NCBI RefSeq assembly: GCF_015686695.1
Contig: NZ_JADPMR010000001.1
Span: forward strand, 3,022,990 to 3,086,989
Reading direction: 5' to 3'
Length of the DNA stretch: 64,000 nucleotides
Source: Vibrio nitrifigilis
GTDB taxonomy: Bacteria > Pseudomonadota > Gammaproteobacteria > Enterobacterales > Vibrionaceae
Below the pieces are notes generated by a model, which saw nothing but the letters and a program-made list of their open reading frames with translations, did not search any database and was not told the origin of the DNA. The translations under genes were made by a program, and so were the position numbers. This document shows, one piece after another, positions 1 through 8,831 of the stretch (the first letter of the stretch is position 1; each line of letters opens with the position of its first letter).

Positions 1-201
1 GGTGTGTTTGTGATGGAAACCTTGTCTGTGATTTTACAGGTAGGTTCATACAAACTTCGAGGTCAGCGTATTTTCCGTATGGCGCCAATCCACCATCACT
101 ATGAACTTAAAGGCTGGCCAGAGCCTCGCGTTATTGTGCGATTCTGGATTATTTCAATCGTTTTAGTTTTGATTGGTTTAGCGACTTTGAAAGTACGTTA
201 A
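1..201 (+). CDS. mraY: MraY C-terminal fragment (phospho-MurNAc-pentapeptide transferase)
   Basis: This is the 3' end of a gene that starts before the window; the frame is open from base 1 to the TAA at 199-201. MraY makes lipid I at the inner membrane by moving phospho-MurNAc-pentapeptide onto undecaprenyl phosphate. The visible 66 residues contain the family motif [13 protein letters not shown] and a final hydrophobic segment ([18 protein letters not shown]) that forms the last membrane helix. It lies 25 bp before murD, the usual order in the division/cell-wall cluster. The GTG and ATG codons near base 4 are internal codons, not starts. Confidence 0.95.
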
Positions 202-226
202 TCCGTTCGAGGAGCAAGAAAATAAA

Positions 227-1549
227 ATGGACCGTTGGCAAGGCATTCAGCATGTTGTGGTCGTAGGGCTCGGTATGACCGGGCTCTCAGTCGTTAATTA
301 CCTCTCAAAATATCATCCGGAAGTGACGGTGAAGGTAATCGATACGCGTGAAACACCGCCTGGTATCGATAGACTTGATGACCATATTCCTCTGCACCAT
401 GGGAGTTGGAATCTCGAATGGCTATTGTCTGCCGATCTCGTGGTTACGAATCCTGGTATTGCGCTTGCTACCCATGAAATTCAGCAAGTATTACAAGCTG
501 GCATTCCTGTTGTTGGCGATATTGAACTGTTTGCTTGGCATGTTAATAAACCCGTGATAGCTATTACCGGATCAAATGGTAAAAGTACTGTGACGGATTT
601 AACGGGCGTGATGGCCAATGCCAGTGGCATAAAGACTGCGATAGGTGGCAATATCGGTGTGGCAGCATTGGATTTACTTGAGCAAGATGCTGAACTCTAT
701 GTGCTTGAGTTATCAAGCTTTCAATTAGAAACAACCTCATCTTTAGAGCTTGTCGCTGCCGCGTTCCTGAATTTATCTGAAGATCATATGGACAGATACA
801 ACAGCAGTCTGCAAGCGTATCGTGCTGCTAAATTACGTATCTTTGATCATGCCAAAATTGCGGTGGTGAATGCCGATGATCCGCAAACATTTCCTGAATC
901 TTCTATTGCTGATGTTCTTTCCTTTGGTCTCGATAACCCAGCTAATTATGGTGAAGAACTCAAAGATGGACATATGTGGCTAATGGCAAAAGGCCACCCT
1001 GTAGTGGCCATTTCTGAGCTAAGCTTAGTTGGACGCCATAATGTGGCAAATGTTCTTACCGTATTAGCATTACTTGATGCAGCTCACATCGATTATACCC
1101 CCGCGTTAGAGACACTGAAGTCTTACACTGGACTGACACATCGATGCCAAGTGGTTGCGGATAATCAGGGTATAAAATGGGTTAACGATTCGAAAGCGAC
1201 AAATGTAGCTAGCACGTTGGCAGCACTGTCTGGATTACAACTTAAAGGCAAGCTGTACTTGTTAGTGGGTGGGGTTGGTAAAGGGGCGGATTTTTCACCT
1301 CTAAAACCTGCATTAGCCGCTCTTCCGCTGCAACTATGCTGTTTTGGTCGAGATGGTGAGCAATTTATGTCTTTGCATCCTTCAGCTAAATCATTCGAAT
1401 CCATGGAAGTCATCATTAAAGCGATACGTCCAGAACTAAAATCTGGAGATATGGTGTTGCTGTCTCCAGCCTGTGCGAGTTTTGATCAGTTTAATAGCTT
1501 CATGCATCGAGGTGAGGTTTTTGCTTCACTTGCAGAGCAGTATGCGTAA
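227..1549 (+). CDS. murD: UDP-MurNAc-L-alanine:D-glutamate ligase
   Basis: Cytoplasmic ATP-dependent ligase that adds D-glutamate to UDP-MurNAc-L-Ala in peptidoglycan precursor synthesis. At 440 aa it has the normal family length. Seen in the sequence: an N-terminal nucleotide-fold motif VVVGLGMTGLS near residues 10-21, the ATP-binding P-loop ITGSNGKST with its lysine at residue 119, the central GRHNVANVL motif and the C-terminal NDSKATNV motif. A GAGGAG-type ribosome site lies a little before the ATG. It is co-directional with mraY and ftsW (15 bp gap), consistent with one long operon. Confidence 0.97.
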   Translation: MDRWQGIQHVVVVGLGMTGLSVVNYLSKYHPEVTVKVIDTRETPPGIDRLDDHIPLHHGSWNLEWLLSADLVVTNPGIALATHEIQQVLQAGIPVVGDIELFAWHVNKPVIAITGSNGKSTVTDLTGVMANASGIKTAIGGNIGVAALDLLEQDAELYVLELSSFQLETTSSLELVAAAFLNLSEDHMDRYNSSLQAYRAAKLRIFDHAKIAVVNADDPQTFPESSIADVLSFGLDNPANYGEELKDGHMWLMAKGHPVVAISELSLVGRHNVANVLTVLALLDAAHIDYTPALETLKSYTGLTHRCQVVADNQGIKWVNDSKATNVASTLAALSGLQLKGKLYLLVGGVGKGADFSPLKPALAALPLQLCCFGRDGEQFMSLHPSAKSFESMEVIIKAIRPELKSGDMVLLSPACASFDQFNSFMHRGEVFASLAEQYA

Positions 1550-1564
1550 TAAAAGGTAAGTGTC

Positions 1565-2761
1565 TTGGTGTTATCCAAACCGTGGAACAAATTTTGGCAT
1601 TGGCTAAAAACGCCATCTCCAGAAGCGCTGTTTGATCGTCAATTGGTCTGGATAGCATTAGGGCTAATGCTGATTGGCTTAGTGATGGTAACATCCGCAT
1701 CGTTTCCGATCAGCTCACGCCTGACTCATCAGCCGTTCCATTTTATGTTTCGGCATGCACTGTTTTTGCTGTTATCCATAATTACATCATCCGTCGTGCT
1801 GCAGATACCAATGGCTAAGTGGATGAAATACAGCTCAGCGATGTTGGCAGTTTCATTCTTTTTATTAGTGGTGGTATTGGTTGCGGGACACTCGGTAAAT
1901 GGCGCTTCACGTTGGATTCCTTTAGGCTTATTTAACTTGCAGCCTGCTGAGGTGGCGAAGCTATCACTATTCCTGTTCATGGCGGGCTATTTAGTCCGAA
2001 AACAGGACGAAGTTCGTGAAACCTTCTTTGGCGGCTTTATGAAGCCAATTATGGTGTTTGGCACACTTGCGGTGTTGCTATTAGGACAGCCGGATTTAGG
2101 TACTGTGGTCGTCATGCTCGTAACGCTATTTGGTATGTTATTCATTGCTGGAGCTAAACTGACTCAGTTTATCTCGTTAATGGTGGCGGGTATTTTAGCT
2201 GTTGTGGCTCTCATTGCAGCAGAGCCGTACCGTATTCGCCGTGTGACGTCGTTTTGGGACCCTTGGGAAGATCCATTTGGTAGTGGCTATCAGTTAACTC
2301 AGTCACTTATGGCGTTTGGTCGTGGTGAGTGGTTTGGCCAAGGGTTAGGAAATTCAGTACAAAAATTAGAGTATTTACCAGAAGCTCACACCGATTTTGT
2401 GTTCGCAGTGTTAGGTGAAGAACTCGGTTTTGTCGGCGTAGTTTTAGTACTTATGCTGATTTTTAGTTTGGTGCTTAAAGCGATTTTCATTGGTAAAAAA
2501 GCCTTTGAACACAAACAAGATTTTGGCGGCTATTTAGCATTTGGGATTGGTATCTGGTTTGCGTTCCAGACACTGGTTAACGTGGGTGCAGCAGCCGGTA
2601 TAGTGCCAACCAAAGGTTTAACCTTGCCCTTGATCAGTTATGGTGGTTCAAGTTTGATTATCATGTCTGTGGCGGTATCGATTCTATTGCGTATCGACTA
2701 CGAATGTCGTTTGCAAAGTCTCCAAAAAGTAGAAGAAACAACGATAGATGAAGAAAAATAA
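1565..2761 (+). CDS. ftsW: FtsW, septal peptidoglycan polymerase (SEDS family)
   Basis: Polytopic inner-membrane protein of the divisome, working with FtsI to polymerise lipid II at the septum. The 398 residues hold about ten hydrophobic segments and the SEDS motifs NLQPAEVAKL, GQPDLGT, EAHTDFVFAVLGEELG and PLISYGGSSL. The acidic residue in AHTDF lies in the loop that carries the putative catalytic aspartate of the family. The start is taken as TTG at 1565, behind an AAAAGGTAAG ribosome site; GTG at 1568 is an equally possible start. The 3' end overlaps murG by 14 bp, which suggests translational coupling. Confidence 0.95.
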   Translation: MVLSKPWNKFWHWLKTPSPEALFDRQLVWIALGLMLIGLVMVTSASFPISSRLTHQPFHFMFRHALFLLLSIITSSVVLQIPMAKWMKYSSAMLAVSFFLLVVVLVAGHSVNGASRWIPLGLFNLQPAEVAKLSLFLFMAGYLVRKQDEVRETFFGGFMKPIMVFGTLAVLLLGQPDLGTVVVMLVTLFGMLFIAGAKLTQFISLMVAGILAVVALIAAEPYRIRRVTSFWDPWEDPFGSGYQLTQSLMAFGRGEWFGQGLGNSVQKLEYLPEAHTDFVFAVLGEELGFVGVVLVLMLIFSLVLKAIFIGKKAFEHKQDFGGYLAFGIGIWFAFQTLVNVGAAAGIVPTKGLTLPLISYGGSSLIIMSVAVSILLRIDYECRLQSLQKVEETTIDEEK

Positions 2762-3812
2762 ACGTTTAATGGTAATGGCTGGTGGGACGGGAGGACATGT
2801 TTTCCCGGGGCTAGCGGTTGCTAAACAATTACAAGACCAAGGTTGGGAAATCCGTTGGTTAGGTACTGCTGATCGTATGGAAGCAGACTTAGTACCAAAG
2901 CACGGAATTGACATTGATTTTATTCGCGTGAAAGGATTACGCGGTCAAGGATTCCTGCGCTTACTAAAAGCACCATTTCAAATTGTGAATGCAGTACGTC
3001 AAGCTCGCGCCCATATGAAACGCTGGCAGCCTGACGCAGTGCTTGGCATGGGTGGCTATGTGAGCGGTCCCGGCGGTATTGCTGCATGGTTAATGGGTAT
3101 TCCAGTTGTGTTGCATGAACAGAACGCAGTTGCAGGCCTGACTAACAAATGGTTGGCTAAGGTTGCTACCAAAGTGTTTCAGGCATTCAAAGGAGCATTT
3201 CCTAACGTCCCTGTCGTGGGTAACCCAGTGCGCAGTGATGTTGTGTCTATTGCTTCTCCAGAGGAACGTTTTGCCGATAGAAATGGTCCTATTCGCATTT
3301 TAGTGATGGGGGGCAGCCAAGGTGCTCGCATCTTGAATCAAACGATGCCAGAGGTCATGGCGTTGCTAGGCGATGGTTATGAAATTCGCCACCAAGCTGG
3401 TAAAAATAATCAACCAAGTGTTGAACAAGGCTACCAAACACTAGGGGTCAAGAACGCCAGTGTGACCGAATTTATCGATGATGTGGCAAGCGAGTATGCT
3501 TGGGCTGACGTGTTAGTTTGTCGCTCAGGCGCTTTGACCGTATCTGAAGTATCAGCTGCAGGGGTGGGGGCTATTTTTGTTCCCTTCATGCACAAAGACA
3601 GACAGCAGGCATTAAATGCCGATCACTTAGTGGAATCCGGTGCTGCACTGATGATCGAACAGCCTGATTTAAGTGCTGAAAAAATGGCAAGCGCGATTCA
3701 AAAGCTCGATCGCAGCGCACTTAAATCTATGGCGATTAAAGCTCGTCAAGCGGCAAAAATTGATGCGGATAAAGTTGTGGCAGATGCCATCATCGCACTA
3801 AGTGACAATTGA
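2748..3812 (+). CDS. murG: MurG, lipid II-forming GlcNAc transferase
   Basis: Peripheral inner-membrane glycosyltransferase (GT28 family) that adds GlcNAc to lipid I to give lipid II, the substrate of FtsW/FtsI. The 354 residues show the two-domain GT-B pattern: GGTGGHVFPGLAVA near the N-terminus, GMGGYVSGPGG and HEQNAVAGLTN for the acceptor side, VMGGSQGARILN at the start of the second domain, and CRSGALTVSEVSAAG in the UDP-GlcNAc site. The start codon lies inside the end of ftsW. Confidence 0.97.
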   Translation: MKKNKRLMVMAGGTGGHVFPGLAVAKQLQDQGWEIRWLGTADRMEADLVPKHGIDIDFIRVKGLRGQGFLRLLKAPFQIVNAVRQARAHMKRWQPDAVLGMGGYVSGPGGIAAWLMGIPVVLHEQNAVAGLTNKWLAKVATKVFQAFKGAFPNVPVVGNPVRSDVVSIASPEERFADRNGPIRILVMGGSQGARILNQTMPEVMALLGDGYEIRHQAGKNNQPSVEQGYQTLGVKNASVTEFIDDVASEYAWADVLVCRSGALTVSEVSAAGVGAIFVPFMHKDRQQALNADHLVESGAALMIEQPDLSAEKMASAIQKLDRSALKSMAIKARQAAKIDADKVVADAIIALSDN

Positions 3813-3822
3813 GAAAAAATTC

Positions 3823-5283
3823 ATGACAGTTAAACATACTCCAGACTTAGCTCAGATTAGAGCAATCATCCCTGAAATGCGTCGTGTTAAATGCATTCAC
3901 TTTGTTGGTATTGGTGGCGCAGGAATGAGCGGTATCGCCGAGGTTCTTCTTAATGAAGGTTACCAGATTACGGGGTCTGATATTGCTGAGAATGCGGTGA
4001 CGCAGCGTCTAACTGAAAAAGGCGCTTACATCCATATTGGTCATGCGGCTGAAAACATTGATCAGGCGAGTGTTGTTGTGGTCTCTACTGCGATTAATGA
4101 GAGCAACCCGGAAGTATCCGCGGCTCGTGAAAAACGTATTCCAGTAGTACGTCGTGCTGAAATGTTGGCTGAATTAATGCGTTATCGCCATGGTATTGCT
4201 GTAGCCGGAACACATGGTAAAACCACCACAACAGCACTTGTCACTCAAATTTATAATGAAGCTGGCTTAGATCCTACCTTTGTTAACGGTGGTTTGGTGA
4301 AAAGTGCAGGTACAAATGCGCGTTTAGGTTCAAGTCGAATCCTGATTGCTGAAGCTGATGAAAGCGATGCGTCATTTTTGTACCTACAGCCTATGGTGAC
4401 AATTGTAACTAACATCGAAGCTGATCATATGGATACATATGGTGGTAATTTTGAAACCTTGAAGCAAACCTTTGTGGATTTTCTTCATAACTTACCTTTT
4501 TATGGTCAAGCTATGATGTGCATTGACGATCCTGTTGTGCGCGAGTTAATTCCACGAGTCAGCCGCCAAGTGATTACCTATGGATTTTCGGAAGATGCTG
4601 ATGTTAGGATTGAAAACTATCGTCAAGAAGGTCAACAAGGTAAATTTACAGTGGTACGTCAAGGACGTGATAACTTAGATATAACCTTAAATATCCCTGG
4701 ACGTCATAATGCACTTAATGCGTCTGCTGCCATTGCAGTGGCAACCGAAGATGATATTAGTGATGAAGCCATTCTTCGCGCCATGGAAAGCACACAGGGC
4801 ACCGGGCGACGTTTCGATCAGCTTGGAGAGTTTGAAACTGGCCATGGTAAAGCTATGCTAGTTGATGACTATGGACATCACCCAACAGAAGTTGGTGTGA
4901 CTATTAAGGCAGCACGTAATGGATGGCCTGATAAACGTCTAGTGATGATCTTTCAGCCGCATCGTTATACACGAACTCGCGATTTATATGATGATTTTGC
5001 TAACGTTTTAGAACAAGTTGACGTGCTACTTATGTTGGATGTATACCCAGCAGGCGAAAAACCAATATCAGGTGCTGATGGGCGCTCTTTATGTCGGACG
5101 ATTCGCAGTCGAGGTAAAGTTGACCCCATTTTTGTTCCAGATAGCCATACTTTACCGTCGGTATTAGCAAATGTATTACAAGATGGTGACTTAGTATTGA
5201 CTCAAGGGGCTGGGGATATAGGCAAAGTAGCTAAACAATTAGCTGCATTGCAATTAAACATCGAAAAGATGCAACAAAACTAA
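3823..5283 (+). CDS. murC: UDP-N-acetylmuramate:L-alanine ligase
   Basis: First amino-acid ligase of peptidoglycan synthesis (L-Ala onto UDP-MurNAc), cytoplasmic. The ATG at 3823 gives 486 aa, the length usual in vibrios; an in-frame GTG at 3802 inside the end of murG would add seven residues and is less likely. Motifs seen are HFVGIGGAGMSGIAEVL (N-terminal domain), AGTHGKTTTT (ATP P-loop), GRHNALNASAA and the C-terminal LVDDYGHHPTEV. No ddl gene follows: ftsQ comes next after a 184-bp gap, unlike the E. coli cluster where ddlB sits between murC and ftsQ. Confidence 0.96.
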   Translation: MTVKHTPDLAQIRAIIPEMRRVKCIHFVGIGGAGMSGIAEVLLNEGYQITGSDIAENAVTQRLTEKGAYIHIGHAAENIDQASVVVVSTAINESNPEVSAAREKRIPVVRRAEMLAELMRYRHGIAVAGTHGKTTTTALVTQIYNEAGLDPTFVNGGLVKSAGTNARLGSSRILIAEADESDASFLYLQPMVTIVTNIEADHMDTYGGNFETLKQTFVDFLHNLPFYGQAMMCIDDPVVRELIPRVSRQVITYGFSEDADVRIENYRQEGQQGKFTVVRQGRDNLDITLNIPGRHNALNASAAIAVATEDDISDEAILRAMESTQGTGRRFDQLGEFETGHGKAMLVDDYGHHPTEVGVTIKAARNGWPDKRLVMIFQPHRYTRTRDLYDDFANVLEQVDVLLMLDVYPAGEKPISGADGRSLCRTIRSRGKVDPIFVPDSHTLPSVLANVLQDGDLVLTQGAGDIGKVAKQLAALQLNIEKMQQN

Positions 5284-5354
5284 GATAAGTTATATGGTTT
5301 CGGTTTATTTGCTGCTCATCTTTGTATCAATCGCAGATTTCTTTATAACAGTGT

Positions 5355-5382
5355 TTGATACTTTTAATGACCTCAGTATAAT
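5355..5382 (+). promoter_or_regulatory. Sigma-70 promoter candidate for ftsQAZ
   Basis: TTGATA (5355-5360) and a perfect TATAAT (5377-5382) are separated by 16 bp in the 184-bp murC-ftsQ gap, 85 bp before the ftsQ start. It could let the divisome genes ftsQ, ftsA and ftsZ be expressed apart from the upstream mur genes. Seen by pattern only. Confidence 0.65.
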
Positions 5383-5467
5383 CCGAAAGTTACAGCTAAT
5401 GATTTTACCTCTATTACAATTAAAAATAGGGAATTAAATTGCCAGTCGTTAACAGGATAATCGGACT

Positions 5468-6250
5468 TTGATATATCAAGCTTTAGCCAAAGGCCGTCGA
5501 CTATCCAGTTCTCCGCTTATGAGACGTCACGCCCCTGGCGGACTGTTTTTACTCGCGGTATTACTGTTGATTGGCATTTTGTTGTACTCAACGGTCAGTT
5601 GGATGTGGGATGATCAACGTCTTCCTCTCTCAAAAATCGTATTGCAAGGTGATTTAAAGTACGTGACTCCACAAGACGTACAGCACGCTTTCGGACAGTT
5701 AGATCATATTGGCACTTTTATGTCGCAGAATATTGATGACTTACAGAAAAGCGTCGAAAGCATCCCTTGGGTGGAACATGCTTCTATTCGCAAGCAGTGG
5801 CCCGATACGATCAAAGTCTTTCTGACCGAATATCATGTTACCGCTTTCTGGAACGGTAACGCTTTACTAAATGGTAAAGGAAAAGTGTTTCACGGTGACG
5901 TTTCCTTAGTCAAAGATGAGCACGTTAAGCTGTATGGACCTAAAGGGACCGCTCCTGAGGTTCTAAAAGTATGGCAGAAATATAATCCAGAATTTAAGCA
6001 ATTAGGTTTACACATATCTTCATTGCTGCTTAATGAACGCCGCGCATGGCAAATTATTTTAGATAACGGCATTCGTTTAGAATTGGGTAAAGAATCGTTA
6101 GACGAACGTATTCAACGATTCTTTTTACTGTACAAAAAATTAGGCGATAGCGTTGAGCGTATCAGTTATATAGACCTACGCTATGATACAGGAGCCGCTG
6201 TAGGCTGGATTCCTGAGCAAGAGTTAACACAAGAGAAGGCTGATGACTAA
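5468..6250 (+). CDS. ftsQ: FtsQ, divisome scaffold protein
   Basis: Bitopic inner-membrane division protein that links FtsB/FtsL to the rest of the divisome. The 260-aa product has a basic N-terminus, one membrane helix around residues 25-45, then a POTRA region starting near LSKIVLQGDLKYVTPQDVQ and a beta domain that ends with SYIDLRYDTGAAVGW, a hallmark of FtsQ. The start is a TTG at 5468, seven bases after an AGGATAA ribosome site; an in-frame stop lies at 5450, so the gene cannot start much earlier. The next ATG in frame would remove 17 residues. The gene overlaps ftsA by 8 bp. Confidence 0.93.
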   Translation: MIYQALAKGRRLSSSPLMRRHAPGGLFLLAVLLLIGILLYSTVSWMWDDQRLPLSKIVLQGDLKYVTPQDVQHAFGQLDHIGTFMSQNIDDLQKSVESIPWVEHASIRKQWPDTIKVFLTEYHVTAFWNGNALLNGKGKVFHGDVSLVKDEHVKLYGPKGTAPEVLKVWQKYNPEFKQLGLHISSLLLNERRAWQIILDNGIRLELGKESLDERIQRFFLLYKKLGDSVERISYIDLRYDTGAAVGWIPEQELTQEKADD

Positions 6251-7508
6251 AACTGCCGAAGACAACCTCATTGTTGGTTTGGACATTGGTACTGCCACCG
6301 TATCTGCGTTGGTAGGAGAAGTGCTTCCTGATGGTCAGATTAATATCATTGGTGCGGGTACGAGTCCTTCACGTGGAATGGATAAGGGCGGTGTCAATGA
6401 TTTGGAGTCGGTCGTAAAATCGGTACAAAGAGCTATCGATCAAGCTGAATTAATGGCGGAATGCCAAATTAGTAATGTTTTTCTTTCGATTTCTGGCAAG
6501 CATATTGCAAGTCGTATTGAAAAAGGTATGGGGGCCATTTCTGACGAAGAGGTGACCCAAGACGACATGGATCGTGCTATTCATACCGCTAAATCAATTA
6601 AAATTGGTGAAGAGCAGCGAATTTTGCATGTCATTCCGCAAGAATTTACGATTGATTACCAAGAAGGAATTAAAAATCCGCTAGGCTTATCAGGAGTACG
6701 CATGGAAGTGAGTGTGCACCTGATCACTTGTCATAATGATATGGCAAGAAACATCATTAAAGCTGTTGAGCGTTGCGGGTTAAAAGTTGAACAATTAGTA
6801 TATTCAGGTTTAGCAGCAAGTAATGCTGTTATCACCGAAGATGAGCGTGAGCTAGGTGTGTGCGTGGTTGATATTGGCGCGGGCACCATGGATATCGCAG
6901 TTTGGACCGGTGGAGCATTGCGACATACAGAAGTGTTTTCGTATGCAGGTAATGCCGTCACTAGTGATATCGCATTTGCCTTTGGTACTCCGGTCAGTGA
7001 CGCGGAAGAAATCAAAGTCAAATATGGCTGTGCTTTAAGTGAACTGGTTAGTAAAGATGATACGGTGAACGTTCCGAGTGTCGGTGGTCGCCCATCAAGA
7101 AGTTTACAAAGACAAACCTTGTCGGAAGTGATTGAGCCTCGCTACACTGAATTAATGGGTATGGTTAATCAGACGATTGATTCGGTGCAAGAACAATTGC
7201 GTAAGGATGGTATAAAGCATCACCTTGCTGCAGGGATTGTTTTGACTGGCGGTGCTGCGCAAATCGAAGGATTAGTTGAGTGTGCGGAACGCGTATTCCG
7301 CAATCAAGTAAGAGTAGGCAAACCACTCGAAGTGAGTGGCCTTACTGATTACGTTAAAGAGCCGTATCATTCTACGGCAGTGGGTTTACTTCATTATGCA
7401 AGAGATGTGCAGATGAGTGATGAGACGGATTATCAGGAGCCTAAACGCCAGATTCCGTCTTCAAGCCTCTTCAGTCGCTTGCGTAATTGGATACAAAAAG
7501 AGTTTTAA
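6243..7508 (+). CDS. ftsA: FtsA, actin-like membrane tether of FtsZ
   Basis: Cytoplasmic actin-family ATPase that anchors the FtsZ ring to the membrane and recruits later divisome proteins. The 421 residues contain the phosphate-1 motif VGLDIGTATVSALVGE near residue 11, the phosphate-2 motif VVDIGAGTMDIAV, the adenosine motif VLTGGAAQIEG, and a C-terminal amphipathic helix (LFSRLRNWIQKEF) that acts as the membrane anchor in this family. The start overlaps the end of ftsQ. Confidence 0.97.
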   Translation: MTKTAEDNLIVGLDIGTATVSALVGEVLPDGQINIIGAGTSPSRGMDKGGVNDLESVVKSVQRAIDQAELMAECQISNVFLSISGKHIASRIEKGMGAISDEEVTQDDMDRAIHTAKSIKIGEEQRILHVIPQEFTIDYQEGIKNPLGLSGVRMEVSVHLITCHNDMARNIIKAVERCGLKVEQLVYSGLAASNAVITEDERELGVCVVDIGAGTMDIAVWTGGALRHTEVFSYAGNAVTSDIAFAFGTPVSDAEEIKVKYGCALSELVSKDDTVNVPSVGGRPSRSLQRQTLSEVIEPRYTELMGMVNQTIDSVQEQLRKDGIKHHLAAGIVLTGGAAQIEGLVECAERVFRNQVRVGKPLEVSGLTDYVKEPYHSTAVGLLHYARDVQMSDETDYQEPKRQIPSSSLFSRLRNWIQKEF

Positions 7509-7538
7509 CCTGAGTTGCAGGAAAAACGGAGATAACAC

Positions 7539-8735
7539 ATGTTTGAACCGATGATGGAAATGTCTGACGATGCTGTAATTAAAGTCGTTGGGGTTGGTGG
7601 TGGCGGCGGTAATGCCGTAGAACACATGGTGCGTGAGTCCATCGAAGGCGTGGAATTCATCAGTATCAATACAGATGCACAAGCACTTCGCAAGGCCAGC
7701 GTTAGCACTGTCATTCAAATTGGTGGCGACATCACAAAAGGTTTGGGTGCGGGTGCAAACCCTCAAGTTGGACGTGATGCAGCTCTCGAAGATAAAGATC
7801 GCATTAAAGAAGTTCTAACTGGTGCCGATATGGTATTTATCGCAGCTGGTATGGGCGGTGGTACAGGTACTGGTGCTGCTCCAGTGATCGCTGAAGTTGC
7901 TAAAGACCTAGGTGTATTAACTGTCGCTGTTGTGACTAAACCATTTAGCTTTGAAGGTAAGAAACGCTTATCTTTCGCGGAGCAAGGAATTGAAGAGCTT
8001 TCTAAGCATGTTGACTCTTTGATTACTATTCCTAACGAAAAATTGCTAAAAGTGTTAGGTCGTGGCATTACACTACTTGAAGCTTTTGCTAGCGCGAACG
8101 ATGTACTGAAAAATGCAGTACAGGGTATTGCTGAGCTGATTACTCGTCCGGGTATGATTAACGTCGACTTTGCTGACGTTCGTACTGTGATGTCAGAAAT
8201 GGGTCACGCGATGATGGGTAGCGGTGTAGCAAATGGTGAAGATCGTGCGGAAGAAGCGGCGGAAATGGCAATTTCCAGTCCACTTCTAGAAGATATCGAT
8301 TTGGCTGGCGCTCGTGGTGTTCTGGTTAACATTACTGCTGGTTTGGATATGCGTCTAGATGAGTTTGAAACAGTGGGTAACACCGTTAAAGCTTTCGCAT
8401 CAGATAACGCAACTGTGGTTATCGGTACTTCACTTGACCCAGATATGGCTGATGAAATCCGAGTTACTGTTGTGGCAACCGGCATCGGCACTGAAAAACG
8501 CCCTGACATCACACTAGTCGCTGGTGGCAAAGCAAAAGCTTCTGCTCCAGCACAACCACAGCAACAAGTGGCTGCGAAAGTGGAAGAAAAAGTGGCACAG
8601 CCTGTGCAAGAGAAAACGGAAACTCCGGCTTCGACTGCAAACGCTTCTTCTGGTAATCAGAGCACAGCTCCAAAACCAGAGAAAGAAAGTGGGTACTTGG
8701 ATATTCCAGCATTCCTACGTCGTCAGGCTGATTAA
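7539..8735 (+). CDS. ftsZ: FtsZ, tubulin-like division GTPase
   Basis: Forms the cytokinetic Z ring. The 398-aa protein has the glycine-rich nucleotide loop GVGGGGGNAVEHM, the tubulin signature GGGTGTGAAPV, the T7 loop NVDFADVRTVM that completes the GTPase site of the neighbouring subunit, a low-complexity Ala/Pro/Gln/Glu/Lys linker near residues 330-385, and the conserved C-terminal peptide YLDIPAFLRRQAD that binds FtsA and ZipA. A 30-bp gap with an ACGGAGATAA ribosome site separates it from ftsA. Confidence 0.98.
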   Translation: MFEPMMEMSDDAVIKVVGVGGGGGNAVEHMVRESIEGVEFISINTDAQALRKASVSTVIQIGGDITKGLGAGANPQVGRDAALEDKDRIKEVLTGADMVFIAAGMGGGTGTGAAPVIAEVAKDLGVLTVAVVTKPFSFEGKKRLSFAEQGIEELSKHVDSLITIPNEKLLKVLGRGITLLEAFASANDVLKNAVQGIAELITRPGMINVDFADVRTVMSEMGHAMMGSGVANGEDRAEEAAEMAISSPLLEDIDLAGARGVLVNITAGLDMRLDEFETVGNTVKAFASDNATVVIGTSLDPDMADEIRVTVVATGIGTEKRPDITLVAGGKAKASAPAQPQQQVAAKVEEKVAQPVQEKTETPASTANASSGNQSTAPKPEKESGYLDIPAFLRRQAD

Positions 8736-8749
8736 ATAATCGCCACAAT

Positions 8750-8777
8750 TTGACACTGTTCAAAATTCTGGTAGGAT
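8750..8777 (+). promoter_or_regulatory. Sigma-70 promoter candidate for lpxC
   Basis: A perfect TTGACA (8750-8755), 16-bp spacer and TAGGAT (8772-8777) lie 15 bp after the ftsZ stop and 55 bp before the lpxC start. Position and match make it the likely lpxC promoter; not tested. Confidence 0.6.
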
Positions 8778-8780
8778 GTC

Positions 8781-8804
8781 GCTCGGCTCACCTATGAGTC
8801 GAGC
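8781..8804 (+). other. Hairpin in the ftsZ-lpxC gap
   Basis: Ten-base arms at 8781-8790 and 8795-8804 pair across a CCTA loop with one G-T wobble. Only a short TTTG follows, so it is a poor Rho-independent terminator. It would sit at the very 5' end of a transcript from the promoter at 8750-8777, where it could affect lpxC mRNA stability or partly stop ftsZ read-through. Confidence 0.45.
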
Positions 8805-8831
8805 TTTGTGGCACTAATTTGAGGCAAGTAG

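Noticed and set aside
3802..3822. Upstream GTG start for murC
   Set aside because: It lies inside murG, lacks a good ribosome site and would add residues not usual in the family; ATG 3823 gives the usual 486 aa.
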